NCBI RefSeq assembly: GCF_014191545.1
Contig: NZ_AP023361.1
Span: forward strand, 2,508,501-2,572,500
Origin: Terrihabitans soli
Lineage (GTDB): Bacteria; Pseudomonadota; Alphaproteobacteria; Rhizobiales; Methylopilaceae
Direction: 5' to 3'
Length of the DNA stretch: 64,000 bases
Both the position numbers and the translations under genes were made by a program. The notes beneath the pieces are model-generated. The model did not search any database. It was not told the origin of the DNA and saw nothing but the letters and a program-made list of their open reading frames with translations. Shown one piece after another: positions 17,306 to 25,595 of this stretch; the first letter of the stretch is position 1; every line of letters starts with the position of its first letter.

Positions 17306-17652
17306 GCGAGCTCCGGAAAAGTGTGGCGCGTACCGTCCCACGGCAGCGGCTTCGACCAGCGCACAGCTTTCACATCGAGCGTGCCGTAGAGATGCGGAAA
17401 CAAAGCGCCGCCGCGCGATGCTTCCCATTTCAACGCCGATGCTTCAAGCCGTGAAGCATCAACAGCGAGAAGAACAAGATCGCTCTGACCGGCAAAATGC
17501 TTTGCCGCAGTTTCACGCACCTGCTCTGCTGTCGAGAAATGAATATAGCCGTCTTCTATATCTACCGGCGCGCCGGAAAATGCGCCGCTCTCCTGCGCAT
17601 CTTGCCATGAAGATACGGAGAGAATTTTATAGATGAGCGCGGAAGACATCAT
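17302..17652 (-). CDS. DUF952 family protein
   Basis: 116 residues, normal length for DUF952. Typical segments: an opening IYKILSVSSWQDAQESGAF, then GYIHFSTAEQVRETAAKHFAG, LLAVDASRL, LKWEASRGGALFPHLYG and a closing WDGTRHTFPE. These proteins are small, soluble and distantly related to the ADP-ribosyl-transferase-like superfamily, but no activity is established. The gene is often found next to pyrD in Hyphomicrobiales, as here, where it overlaps the pyrD start by 4 bases. The start may be ATG 17652 or the adjacent ATG 17649. Confidence 0.9.
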   Translation of the reverse strand: MMSSALIYKILSVSSWQDAQESGAFSGAPVDIEDGYIHFSTAEQVRETAAKHFAGQSDLVLLAVDASRLEASALKWEASRGGALFPHLYGTLDVKAVRWSKPLPWDGTRHTFPELA

Positions 17653-17743
17653 GCGAGTGAGCGAGCTTTAGAGACAGGTGCGCGCGCGATCAAGCATGCG
17701 CCCAATTGAGTACTGGACAAGATTTTCCGAAGGTACTAATTCC

Positions 17744-17758
17744 TACACAAATTGTGTA
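17744..17758. promoter_or_regulatory. Perfect inverted repeat, candidate operator of the S24 repressor gene
   Basis: TACACAA-A-TTGTGTA: 7-base arms around one central base, ending 22 bases before the ATG of the helix-turn-helix/S24 gene at 17781. The surrounding region is more AT-rich than the rest of the window. Position and symmetry fit autoregulation by the encoded dimeric repressor. No other copy was noticed in the window. Confidence 0.55.
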
Positions 17759-17780
17759 TCAAAAAATTGGCGGCGTTTGG

Positions 17781-18410
17781 ATGCTTACTCACACTCGAAT
17801 CTGGAATGCGATCGACAGTCTCGCGGAAGCGAATGGCATGTCGGCCTCCGGCCTCGCAAAGAAGGCGGGCCTCGATCCCACAACGTTCAACCGTTCGAAG
17901 CGCATCGCGGCCGACGGCCGCCCGCGCTGGCCGTCGACGGAATCCGTCGCCAAGATTTTGCATGCCACGGGCTCTTCGCTCGAAAGCTTTCTCGACATCG
18001 TCGGCGGGCGCGGACGCGCCGGAAACCGCACGGTGCCGCTCATCAATTTTGCGCAGGCGACGCGCGGCACCTATTTCACCGAGGTCGGACATCCGGTCGG
18101 CAATGGCTGGGATGAGCTGACGCTTCCCGATATCGACGACGATCACTGCTATGCGCTCGAGATCTCCGGCGACACGCTTTTGCCGCTCTACCGCAAGGGC
18201 GATACCATTGTTGTATCTCCATCTGCCAAGCCGCGCCGCGGCGACCGCGTCGTTGTACGCACAAGCTCGGGCGATATGTTCGTGAAGGAGCTGCAGCGCA
18301 AGACCGACAAATTCGTTGAGCTGCGCGGTTTCGATCCCGAACAGGGCGACCGCACGATCCCTATGGCGGACATCGCCTGGATCGCGCGCATTTTGTGGGC
18401 CAGTCAGTAG
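17781..18410 (+). CDS. Helix-turn-helix regulator with S24 peptidase-like C-domain (catalytic Ser replaced by Thr)
   Basis: 209 residues from ATG 17781 (MLTHTRIWNAIDSLAEANGM). The XRE-like DNA-binding domain spans about 5-75 (ASGLAKKAGLDPTTFNRSKR). The C-terminal S24/LexA-like fold spans about 85-209, with YALEISGDTLLPLYRKGD at the place of the usual GDSM motif: the nucleophilic serine position is Thr132. The general-base lysine is kept (K169 in GDMFVKEL). No obvious Ala-Gly or Cys-Gly cleavage site is seen in the linker. Self-cleavage in response to DNA damage is therefore doubtful, and the domain may act only in dimerisation or ligand sensing. Related single-copy genes are common in Hyphomicrobiales chromosomes, and no phage genes are near. 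Confidence 0.85.
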   Translation: MLTHTRIWNAIDSLAEANGMSASGLAKKAGLDPTTFNRSKRIAADGRPRWPSTESVAKILHATGSSLESFLDIVGGRGRAGNRTVPLINFAQATRGTYFTEVGHPVGNGWDELTLPDIDDDHCYALEISGDTLLPLYRKGDTIVVSPSAKPRRGDRVVVRTSSGDMFVKELQRKTDKFVELRGFDPEQGDRTIPMADIAWIARILWASQ

Positions 18411-18465
18411 ACGATTATGCGCGGCGTCTTCCTCCCGCGCTCCATTTCTGGAATATCCTGTCGTC

Positions 18466-19302
18466 ATGCGATCCCTGCGCACGGCCCTGATCGTGACCTC
18501 ACTGCTTCTGCCGCAGCTTGCAGAAGCCGTGGAGCCTGCCGTGCCGGTGCCGGATCTGCGCGGCACGCCGGCCGAAATCCTGCCCGATAAAAAGGGCCCG
18601 CGCCGCATGGTGCGGTTTCTGACCTCGTCCGATTATCCGCCCTTCCAGTTCTTGAAGCCCGATCAGAATCCTGCCGGGCTGAATGTCGATCTGGCGCGCT
18701 CGATCTGCTCGGAACTCGAATTCCAGTGCACCATCCAGGCGCTCCCCTGGGACGATCTGCTATCGGCGCTGGAGAACGGCCGCGCCGATGCGCTGATCGC
18801 CGGCCTTCGCCCGACCGAGGAACTGCGCGCCAAGGCCGATCTGACGCGGCCCTATTTCCGCCTGCCCGCACGTTTTGCGGTAGCCAGGACGGCGGCACAG
18901 GCTGAAATCACGCCCGAGGCTCTGTCGGCCAAGAAGATCGCAGTGGTCACCGGCTCGGCGCATGAGGCCTATCTGAAGGATTTCTTCGCGGAATCCGAGA
19001 TTGTCGGCTTTCCCGATATCGCCGCAGCGCGCACCGCCCTGAAAGACGGCAAGGCGGACGCGGTATTCGGCGACGGGGTCGGCCTTGCGCTGTGGATCGG
19101 CGGCACCGAATCCGGCAGCTGCTGCTCGTTTGCCGGCGGCCCCTATCTCGAAAGCCGCTATTTCGGCGAAGGGTTGACGATCGCCGTGCGCAAGGGCGAT
19201 CAGCGCCTGCGCCAGGACCTCGACAAAGTGCTCGACGAGCTCGAGGAAAAGGGCGTTCTGGGCGATCTTTACCTGCGCTGGTTTCCCCTCGGGATATTCT
19301 GA
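18466..19302 (+). CDS. Periplasmic substrate-binding protein, amino-acid type (SBP family 3)
   Basis: 278 residues from ATG 18466. A signal peptide (1-21, cleavage near LAEA) is followed by a two-lobed SBP_bac_3 domain: VRFLTSSDYPPFQFLKPDQN, GLNVDLARSICSELEF, ALPWDDLLSALENGRADAL and IAVVTGSAHEAYLKDF. Such proteins deliver polar amino acids to ABC permeases or act as sensor inputs. No permease or ATPase gene is adjacent, so it is an orphan. An unusual SGSCCSFAGG segment (two adjacent cysteines) lies in the second lobe. The longer frame back to 18316 is rejected because it would bury the signal peptide. Periplasmic; ligand unknown. Confidence 0.85.
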   Translation: MRSLRTALIVTSLLLPQLAEAVEPAVPVPDLRGTPAEILPDKKGPRRMVRFLTSSDYPPFQFLKPDQNPAGLNVDLARSICSELEFQCTIQALPWDDLLSALENGRADALIAGLRPTEELRAKADLTRPYFRLPARFAVARTAAQAEITPEALSAKKIAVVTGSAHEAYLKDFFAESEIVGFPDIAAARTALKDGKADAVFGDGVGLALWIGGTESGSCCSFAGGPYLESRYFGEGLTIAVRKGDQRLRQDLDKVLDELEEKGVLGDLYLRWFPLGIF

Positions 19303-19366
19303 AAACCCGATTTGACCTTGCGGGCCCGCGAACCTAGTTTCGCGGCCGATCCTTTGGAGTTTTGAC

Positions 19367-21034
19367 ATGCCCGCCGGCATCACGCCCGAAATGACCGAAC
19401 TCGCCCAGGCCTCGGCGGCCTGGCCTTTCGAGGAAGCGCGCAAGCTCGTCGCGCGCCTCGAAAAACGTGGGGCAGGCAAAGGCGATGTTCTGTTCGAGAC
19501 CGGCTATGGCCCCTCGGGCCTGCCGCATATCGGCACGTTCGGCGAAGTGGCGCGCACGACCATGGTGCGCAATGCTTTCCGCCTTCTGACCGGCGACAAG
19601 GTCAAGACGCGCCTCATCTGCTTCTCGGACGATATGGACGGGCTGCGCAAGGTTCCGGACAATGTGCCGAACCGCGACGAGATGGCGAAATTTCTCGGCA
19701 AGCCGCTGACGCGCGTGCCGGACCCCTTCGGCAGCACGGAAGGCTCGTTCGGCGCCGCAAACAATGCGCGCCTGCGCGCCTTTCTCGACGCTTTCGGTTT
19801 CGAGTACGAATTCGCCAGCGCAACCGATTATTACACCTCGGGCCGTTTCGACGAGACGCTCCTGCGCATGCTTGCGAAATACGATGCGGTGATGGAAATC
19901 ATCCTGCCGACGCTCGGACCGGAGCGTAGAGCTACCTATTCGCCCTTCCTTCCCGTCTGCCCGCGCACCGGCATCGTGCTGCAAGTGCCGATGATCGAGC
20001 GCGATGTAAAAGCCGGCACCGTCACCTATCTCGATCCCGGAACCAATGAGCGCATGACGACGCCCGTCACCGGCGGCCGCGTGAAATGCCAGTGGAAGGC
20101 CGACTGGGCGCTGCGCTGGGTCGCGCTCGATGTCGACTACGAGATGGCGGGCAAGGATCTGATCGACAGCGTCACGCTCTCCAGCAAGATCGCAAAGGTC
20201 CTCGGCGGTGAGCCGCCGGAGGGCTTCAACTACGAACTCTTCCTCGACGAGAACGGCCAGAAGATTTCGAAGTCGAAGGGCAATGGCCTGACGATCGAAG
20301 ACTGGCTGGCCTATGCGTCTCCGGAATCGCTTTCGCTTTACATGTTCCAGTCACCGCGTTCGGCAAAGCGCCTGCACTTCGACGTCATTCCGCGCAATGT
20401 CGACGATTATCTGACCTTCCTCGAAAAGTTTCCTGCGCAGGAAGGCAAAGAGCGGCTGCAGAACCCGGTCTTCCACATCCATGCCGGATCGCCGCCGCCG
20501 GTCGAACGTATCGGCTCCGAAGAAGTGCAGCTGTCGTTCTCGATGCTGCTCAATATCGCATCCGTCTCGAACGCCGAGACGGCCGAACAGATGTGGGGCT
20601 TTATCCGTCAATACGCGCCGGGCGTCGGCCCCTCAACGCATCCGCGCCTCGGCGCGCTTGTCGGCTATGCCGTGCGCTACTACCACGACTTCGTGAAGCC
20701 GAAGAAAGTCTTCACCGCGCCGGACGAGACGGCCCGCACGGCGCTCACCGCGCTCGATGCCGCGCTCGCTGGACTTCCGGCGGATGCGACGTCCGATATC
20801 ATTCAGTTCCAGGTCTATGAAGTCGGCCGCACCTTCTATCCCGACACGTCGGGCAAGGCGAAATCGCCGGACGGCCGCCCGGGCGTGTCGCAGATCTGGT
20901 TCTCGACGCTCTACAAAACGCTGATCGGTCAGGAGAAGGGACCGCGCTTCGGCTCATTCGTCGCCGTCTACGGCGTCGAGGGCACGCGCGCGCTCATCGC
21001 CAAGGCGCTGAAGAACGAACTCGCGGCGGCTTAG
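19367..21034 (+). CDS. lysS: Lysyl-tRNA synthetase, class I
   Basis: 555 residues. It attaches lysine to tRNA-Lys. It is the class I form, found in archaea and many alphaproteobacteria, not the class II form of E. coli. The HIGH-type motif is GLPHIGTF (residues 51-58) and the KMSKS-type loop is KISKS (299-303) in [13 protein letters not shown]. Other class I segments include [15 protein letters not shown] and [12 protein letters not shown]. The GGAG before ATG 19367 supports the start. The final 4 bases overlap the stop of the convergent SCO-type gene. Confidence 0.96.
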   Translation: MPAGITPEMTELAQASAAWPFEEARKLVARLEKRGAGKGDVLFETGYGPSGLPHIGTFGEVARTTMVRNAFRLLTGDKVKTRLICFSDDMDGLRKVPDNVPNRDEMAKFLGKPLTRVPDPFGSTEGSFGAANNARLRAFLDAFGFEYEFASATDYYTSGRFDETLLRMLAKYDAVMEIILPTLGPERRATYSPFLPVCPRTGIVLQVPMIERDVKAGTVTYLDPGTNERMTTPVTGGRVKCQWKADWALRWVALDVDYEMAGKDLIDSVTLSSKIAKVLGGEPPEGFNYELFLDENGQKISKSKGNGLTIEDWLAYASPESLSLYMFQSPRSAKRLHFDVIPRNVDDYLTFLEKFPAQEGKERLQNPVFHIHAGSPPPVERIGSEEVQLSFSMLLNIASVSNAETAEQMWGFIRQYAPGVGPSTHPRLGALVGYAVRYYHDFVKPKKVFTAPDETARTALTALDAALAGLPADATSDIIQFQVYEVGRTFYPDTSGKAKSPDGRPGVSQIWFSTLYKTLIGQEKGPRFGSFVAVYGVEGTRALIAKALKNELAAA

Positions 21035-21624
21035 AGCTTGCTCGAGATCTGCTCGGCGATCTCGGTGTCTTTCTTGGTCATGTCGAGCGAAGTCAGAAAC
21101 TCGCCGTTGCGGCCCATGAGATAGACCAGGCTTGTATGGTCCATCGTATAGCCGGAATCCGTCGGCACTTTCTTCGCATAGGCGCGGTAGGCTTTCACTG
21201 CGGCATCGACCGATGCCTGATCGCCCGTAAGGCCTTTGATGCGCGGACTGAAGCTCGACAGATAGCGCTTCATCACATCCGGAGTATCGCGCTCCGGGTC
21301 GACGCTGATGAACAAGGCCTCGATATCCGGCACACTCTTCTCGGCGACGTTGAGTGCCTGCGACATCTCGAAAAGCTTGGTCGGACAGATGTCCGGACAA
21401 TGGGTGAAGCCGAAAAAGACGAGGAAGGGTTTTCCCTTCATCGACACGTCTGTCACCGCAGCGCCGTTCTGATCGATGAGCTTGAACGGACCGCCGACAA
21501 GCGTAGCGGTCGAGACTTGCGTCTGCGGCGGCTTGAAGACGAAGAATCCGACACCAAGACCGATCAATCCGACAAGGAAAAGGATCGGCCCGGCAATGAG
21601 CGAGGGGCGAAGCTTTTTAGCCAT
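21031..21624 (-). CDS. SCO1/SenC family copper-binding protein
   Basis: 197 residues. An N-terminal membrane anchor (about 9-30, [20 protein letters not shown]) is followed by a thioredoxin-like periplasmic domain. The copper ligands are present: CPDIC (C76, C80) in [14 protein letters not shown], and H163 in [14 protein letters not shown] proteins help deliver copper to the CuA centre of cytochrome c oxidase, or act in thiol redox control. No oxidase genes are in the window. It is convergent with lysS (4-base overlap) and 6 bases downstream of the dadA-like gene on the same strand, so it may be co-transcribed with that gene and partly under its riboswitch. Confidence 0.92.
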   Translation of the reverse strand: MAKKLRPSLIAGPILFLVGLIGLGVGFFVFKPPQTQVSTATLVGGPFKLIDQNGAAVTDVSMKGKPFLVFFGFTHCPDICPTKLFEMSQALNVAEKSVPDIEALFISVDPERDTPDVMKRYLSSFSPRIKGLTGDQASVDAAVKAYRAYAKKVPTDSGYTMDHTSLVYLMGRNGEFLTSLDMTKKDTEIAEQISSKL

Positions 21625-21630
21625 GCGGCC

Positions 21631-22908
21631 TTATACAGCCAAAGCCTCGCGCGGGACTGCGGCGCGTTGACCGGTCTCCGGCGGAAGATCCGAAGATATC
21701 CGCGCCGCGATCAGTTCGGCGGTGGCCGCCGACAGCGTCCAGCCGAGATGGCCATGGCCGGTATTGTAGAAAATCCCGGGCTTTGAGCCCGCGCCGACGC
21801 GCGGCAGCATATTCGGCATCATGGGACGCAGGCCCGCCCACGGAATGCTCTGGCTGGTGTTCACCCGCGGGAAATAGGTATTCACCCAATCGATCAGCGG
21901 TTTGATGCGGTCATGACGGATGTCGCGGTTATAGCCGTTGAACTCTGCGGTGCCGGCGACGCGGAAACGGTCGTGATAGCGGCTCGTGACGATCTTTGCG
22001 TGATCGTCGAGAAGGCTGACCCAGGGCGCGCCGGCACGGCTTTCCTCATCATCCATCAGAATGGTGATCGAATAGCCCTTCACCGGATAGATGTTCACGC
22101 GGTCGCCGAGCTGAGCGGCAAAGGCGCGGCTGTGACTGCCGGCGCAGACGACAAGAGCGTCGAATTCCTGGCTTTTTGTGCGGCCGCGATCCGTGCCGGC
22201 ATTGTCGAGCCAGGTGATGCGCGGTTTTGCGCCCGCCTCGAGTTTTTTCACATCGGCATCGAGCACGAAGACGACGCCGCGTTTCTTGCAGGCATCGGCG
22301 AGGCCGCGCGTGAATTTATGGATGTCGCCGGTCGAGTCCGACGGCGTGAAGAAGCCGCCGTAGAATTTGCCCTGCAAGGCAGGCTCGAGCGCAGAGATTT
22401 CCGCCGGGGTGACCGGACGGCGGTCGAGCCCGCCTTCGGTCAGCATGAGATTGACCTCGCTCGCGTGGTCGAACTCTTTCTTGGTGCCGTAGACATGCAG
22501 GATGCCACGTTTTTCGAGATCGAAATCGATCCCTTCGCGCTCGGCCATATCGAACATGTATTTACGGCCCTGAATCGCAAGCTTTGTCGTTGCGATCGTG
22601 TTCGCGCGGTAATCGGGAATATTGGCGACGAACTCGGCCATCCAGGAATATTTGTGCCAGCTCGGCTTGAGGTTCACGAGCAGCGGCGCGTCCTTGCGGA
22701 ACATCCATTTGATGCCCTTCCAGACGGTGCCCCAATTGTTCCAGACCTCGGCATTGGACGCCGAGAGCTGGCCGCCATTCGCAAAGCTCGTTTCCATTGC
22801 GGCGTAGCGGTTACGATCGAAGACCGTAACGGCATAGCCTTTCTCCGACAGCGCATAAGCGGTCGTGACGCCGGTTATTCCGGCTCCGAGTACGGCAATG
22901 TGGCGCAT
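21631..22908 (-). CDS. dadA: DadA-like FAD-dependent D-amino acid dehydrogenase / glycine-oxidising type
   Basis: 425 residues from ATG 22908 (MRHIAVLGAGITGVTTAYALSEKG). The Rossmann FAD motif GAGITG is followed by a DAO-superfamily body: the AMETSFANGGQLSASNAE segment typical of DadA, VCAGSHSRAFAAQLG, and a C-terminal FAD contact GHGHLGWTLSAATAELIA. DadA removes the amino group of D-amino acids with electrons passed to the respiratory chain. The start is supported by GGGAGAG 7 bases upstream. A tandem glycine riboswitch in the leader indicates glycine-controlled expression, so glycine or a glycine-derived amine is a plausible substrate. The SCO-type gene follows 6 bases downstream. Confidence 0.9.
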   Translation of the reverse strand: MRHIAVLGAGITGVTTAYALSEKGYAVTVFDRNRYAAMETSFANGGQLSASNAEVWNNWGTVWKGIKWMFRKDAPLLVNLKPSWHKYSWMAEFVANIPDYRANTIATTKLAIQGRKYMFDMAEREGIDFDLEKRGILHVYGTKKEFDHASEVNLMLTEGGLDRRPVTPAEISALEPALQGKFYGGFFTPSDSTGDIHKFTRGLADACKKRGVVFVLDADVKKLEAGAKPRITWLDNAGTDRGRTKSQEFDALVVCAGSHSRAFAAQLGDRVNIYPVKGYSITILMDDEESRAGAPWVSLLDDHAKIVTSRYHDRFRVAGTAEFNGYNRDIRHDRIKPLIDWVNTYFPRVNTSQSIPWAGLRPMMPNMLPRVGAGSKPGIFYNTGHGHLGWTLSAATAELIAARISSDLPPETGQRAAVPREALAV

Positions 22909-22915
22909 AGAAATT

Positions 22916-22971
22916 CTCTCCCAAAAGGAACGTCCGGGTCTGTCATCCCGATCTGTCCTTTTGCCTGAGAG
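22916..22971 (-). promoter_or_regulatory. Predicted expression platform: aptamer 3' strand pairs with the dadA Shine-Dalgarno region
   Basis: On the reverse strand, CTCTCAGGCAAAAGGA (22971-22956, part of aptamer 2) is complementary to TCCTTTTGGGAGAG (22929-22916): CAAAAGGA with TCCTTTTG (8 pairs) and CTCTC with GAGAG (5 pairs) across a small internal loop. The second segment contains the Shine-Dalgarno GGGAGAG, 7 bases before ATG 22908. The two structures are mutually exclusive, so glycine binding should free the ribosome-binding site (translational ON switch). This is seen in the sequence; the mechanism is inferred. Confidence 0.65.
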
Positions 22972-23140
22972 ATTCATGGAGCTTTGCAGGTGCGCAAAGG
23001 TCCACTTGCCCCTTCGGCGGCTCCTTTTTCGGAGCGCTCTCCAGATCCACTTCGTCGCCTATCCAGTATCTGACCTGAGCGTTTTTCGGGCTTGCGCCTT
23101 CGGTAGCCGCCTTTTGCACAAAGGCGACTTCTCCTGGATG
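22950..23140 (-). ncRNA. Tandem glycine riboswitch in the dadA leader
   Basis: Two aptamers are readable on the reverse strand. Aptamer 1 (23140-23061) has P1 ATCCAG/CTGGAT, the core GGAGAAG, ACCGAAGGCGCAAG, and CTCAGGTCAGATACTGG. Aptamer 2 (23047-22950) has P1 GATCTG/CAGATC, the core GGAGAG, GCCGAAGGGGCAAG, and CTCTCAGGCAAAAGGAC, which is the classic 3' signature. A linker of about 13 bases separates them. This is the arrangement of the cooperative glycine riboswitch that normally activates gcvT operons. Here it lies 41 bases upstream of the dadA start, with no other gene between. Confidence 0.93.
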
Positions 23141-23250
23141 TGCGATTCCTACCTTACCTTAAATGGGGAGGCTGAGAAAGAATCCACAGGTGGCGGTTAA
23201 CCCCCTGCTACCGCCTCTCACGATTGTGTGTGCTAGGCTGAACGCCCGCC

Positions 23251-24285
23251 ATGGCCAGTCCGCCGCCCGCCTCCGAACCGTCTGCCCGCAAGGTCGCCCT
23301 TAGCGTGGTGGTGCCGGTTTACGACTGTGCGGGAACGCTCGTTCCGCTCCATGAGCGGCTGACGCAGATCTTAAAGCCGCTGGTCAAAAGCTATGAGATC
23401 GTCTTCGTCGACGACCGGTCGCAAGATGCGTCCTGGTCGGTCATGCGCCGGCTTGCGGCGGAAGACGCCACCGTCGTCGCCTGCCGCCTGTCGAAAAATG
23501 TCGGCCAGCATCTGGCGATTACCGCCGGCCTCGAACAATGCTGCGGCGCGCGCGCCGTCGTCATCGATGGCGACCTGCAGGACCCGCCCGAAACCATCCC
23601 GGCGCTTTTAGCCGCCGCCAAGGACGGCGAAGGGGCCGATATCGTCTTTGCCCGGCGCGTGCGGCCGCACTATGCTGGCGGACCGACCTTCGGGGCGCGA
23701 CTGCGCGAAAAGCTCTTCGAGCTTTTGTCCGGCCATAAAATTCCGGATGAGCCCGGGGCTTTCAGCCTGTTGTCGCGGCGCGCCATCGATGCCTTCCTGA
23801 AATACCGCGAACGCGACCGGCACTATCTCATCCTCTTGCACGAACTGGGCTTTGAGGCGCGCGAGGTCGATTATGTGCGCGAAACCCGGCTTCTCGGGCG
23901 CCCCAGCACCCCGGCCACGGAGGCGTTCAACCGGCGGCTCGCGGCGATGGCGTTTTCCTCGCCACGCCTTCTCTACTTCATTGTCTATACGGGCTTTTTT
24001 CTTGCAACCCTCGGCCTTGTGGCGGCGGCGGTATTGGCGGTTCTGTTCTTTACGGACGAGGCGGTGCCGGACTTCGCCTTCACCGTTGCCGCCCAGTTCC
24101 TCACCGCTGGCGTCATTACCGTCAGCCTCGGCGCGATCGGTCTTTATATAGGCCGGCTGTTCGAGGCGGCCCGCGAAAGGCCGCTTTACTTCATCCAGGA
24201 CCGTATCGATGCCGCGGCCCAGCTGCGGAAAAAGCTCGATATTCCCATGCCCATGGCGCCGCCCCGGCGTACGGCCAAGCGGTAA
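23251..24285 (+). CDS. Polyprenyl-phosphate-type glycosyltransferase (GT2, DPMS/GtrB-like)
   Basis: 344 residues. An N-terminal GT-A domain of family 2 (about 15-235) begins KVALSVVVPVYDCAGTL, with VFVDDRSQD, the metal-binding VIDGDLQDPPE and GAFSLLSRRAID. Two C-terminal membrane helices follow (about 240-270 and 278-303). This is the arrangement of dolichyl/undecaprenyl-phosphate sugar synthases such as GtrB and ArnC-like enzymes, which load a hexose or aminosugar onto undecaprenyl phosphate. The gene stands alone between the riboswitch region and the aap operon. Acceptor and sugar cannot be read from the sequence. Confidence 0.88.
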   Translation: MASPPPASEPSARKVALSVVVPVYDCAGTLVPLHERLTQILKPLVKSYEIVFVDDRSQDASWSVMRRLAAEDATVVACRLSKNVGQHLAITAGLEQCCGARAVVIDGDLQDPPETIPALLAAAKDGEGADIVFARRVRPHYAGGPTFGARLREKLFELLSGHKIPDEPGAFSLLSRRAIDAFLKYRERDRHYLILLHELGFEAREVDYVRETRLLGRPSTPATEAFNRRLAAMAFSSPRLLYFIVYTGFFLATLGLVAAAVLAVLFFTDEAVPDFAFTVAAQFLTAGVITVSLGAIGLYIGRLFEAARERPLYFIQDRIDAAAQLRKKLDIPMPMAPPRRTAKR

Positions 24286-24508
24286 AAAGGCAGGGCCGCC
24301 CGGCGGGCAGGCTGCTTCGACCTTCGGCTAATTTCGGGCGATTCCGCTGCTTGCTTGCGCGAATGCATACGTTTTGGCCGCACTTCTGCATTCACAAACA
24401 GCAATGCCCCCGTATTCATCACCGCTGCTTGTGGCTAGCATCAAATTCCTCAATGGTGGGGTTACCGCCGTTTAATCGGGGCGAAACCCGAAGAGACAGG
24501 AGCAATTC

Positions 24509-25516
24509 ATGAAGAGGCTCATTCTGACGGCCTTTGCGGTCGCGCTGGGTGCTGGGGCCGCCCATGCGGCGACGCTGGACGATGTGAAGAAAAAAGGCTT
24601 TGTCCAATGCGGTGTGACGGGCGGCGTGCCCGGCTTCTCCGCCCCGGACGCCAGCAATAACTGGTCCGGCCTCGAGGTCGATTTCTGCAAGGCGCTGGCT
24701 GCGGCGATTTTCAACGATCCGAGCAAGGTGCGCTATTCGCCGCTGACCTCGACCGAGCGTTTCGCCGCGCTCTCGTCCGGCCAGATCGACGTTCTCTCGC
24801 GCACCACGACCTGGACAATGTCGCGCGATACGACGCTCGGCATCTCCTTCGTCGGCACCATGTTCTATGACGGTCAGGGCTTCATGGTCCGCAAGGCGGA
24901 CAAGATCGCCTCCGCCAAGGACCTGTCCGGCGCCTCGATCTGCATCGAGTCCGGCACGACGACCGAGCTCAACGCCGCCGACTTCTTTGCGGCCAACAAG
25001 CTCGAATACAAGCCGATCGTGTTCGTCTCGCAGGACGAAACCGTCAAGGCGTTCGAAGACGGCCGCTGCGACGTCTACACGACGGATAGTTCGGCGCTCG
25101 CCGCCGAGCGTTCAAAGTTCGCCAAACCCGACGACTATCTGATCCTGCCGGAAATCATCTCGAAAGAGCCGCTCGGACCGGTCGTTCGCTCCGGCGACGA
25201 CACCTGGTTCAAGCTCGCGCGCTGGACCTATTACGTCCTGCTCGAAGCTGAAGAGCTCGGCGTCAGCAAGACCAATGTCGATGAGATGAAGAAGTCCGAA
25301 AACCCGTCCATCAAGCGTCTTCTCGGCGCCGAGGGCGATTTCGGCACTCCGCTCGGCCTCGACAAGGAATGGGCCTACAAGATCATCAAGGGCGTCGGTA
25401 ATTACGGCGAGATCTACGAGACGCATGTCGGCCCGAAAACGCCGATCGGCCTTGCCCGTGGCCTCAACGCACTGTGGAAAGACGGCGGCTTGCAGTATTC
25501 GCCTCCGATCCGTTGA
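24509..25516 (+). CDS. aapJ: General L-amino acid ABC transporter, periplasmic binding protein
   Basis: 335 residues. A signal peptide (1-20, cleavage after AHA) is followed by an SBP_bac_3 domain: FVQCGVTGGVPGFSAPDASN, GLEVDFCKALAAAIF, RFAALSSGQIDVLSRTTTWT and the C-terminal PIGLARGLNALWKDGGLQY. This matches AapJ/BztA, which binds a broad range of L-amino acids. AGGAG precedes ATG 24509. It is the first gene of aapJQMP and the most likely promoter is in the 220-base gap upstream. Works in the periplasm with the permeases and ATPase encoded immediately downstream. Confidence 0.95.
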   Translation: MKRLILTAFAVALGAGAAHAATLDDVKKKGFVQCGVTGGVPGFSAPDASNNWSGLEVDFCKALAAAIFNDPSKVRYSPLTSTERFAALSSGQIDVLSRTTTWTMSRDTTLGISFVGTMFYDGQGFMVRKADKIASAKDLSGASICIESGTTTELNAADFFAANKLEYKPIVFVSQDETVKAFEDGRCDVYTTDSSALAAERSKFAKPDDYLILPEIISKEPLGPVVRSGDDTWFKLARWTYYVLLEAEELGVSKTNVDEMKKSENPSIKRLLGAEGDFGTPLGLDKEWAYKIIKGVGNYGEIYETHVGPKTPIGLARGLNALWKDGGLQYSPPIR

Positions 25517-25595
25517 TCTGAAACCCGGGCCCGGCACTCACCTGCCGGGCCCGATCCTTTCCGACGGAGATTGACCGATCCCATCGGAGGTACAG

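Noticed and set aside
17781-18410. Prophage or integrated element, suggested by the S24 repressor-like gene
   Set aside because: No integrase, phage structural gene, attachment repeat or compositional break lies nearby; the neighbours pyrD, DUF952 and lysS are housekeeping genes.
24286-24508. Terminator or riboswitch in the gap before aapJ
   Set aside because: A GCCC/GGGC stem near 24310 has no T run, and no known riboswitch core is present. It is most simply the aap promoter region.
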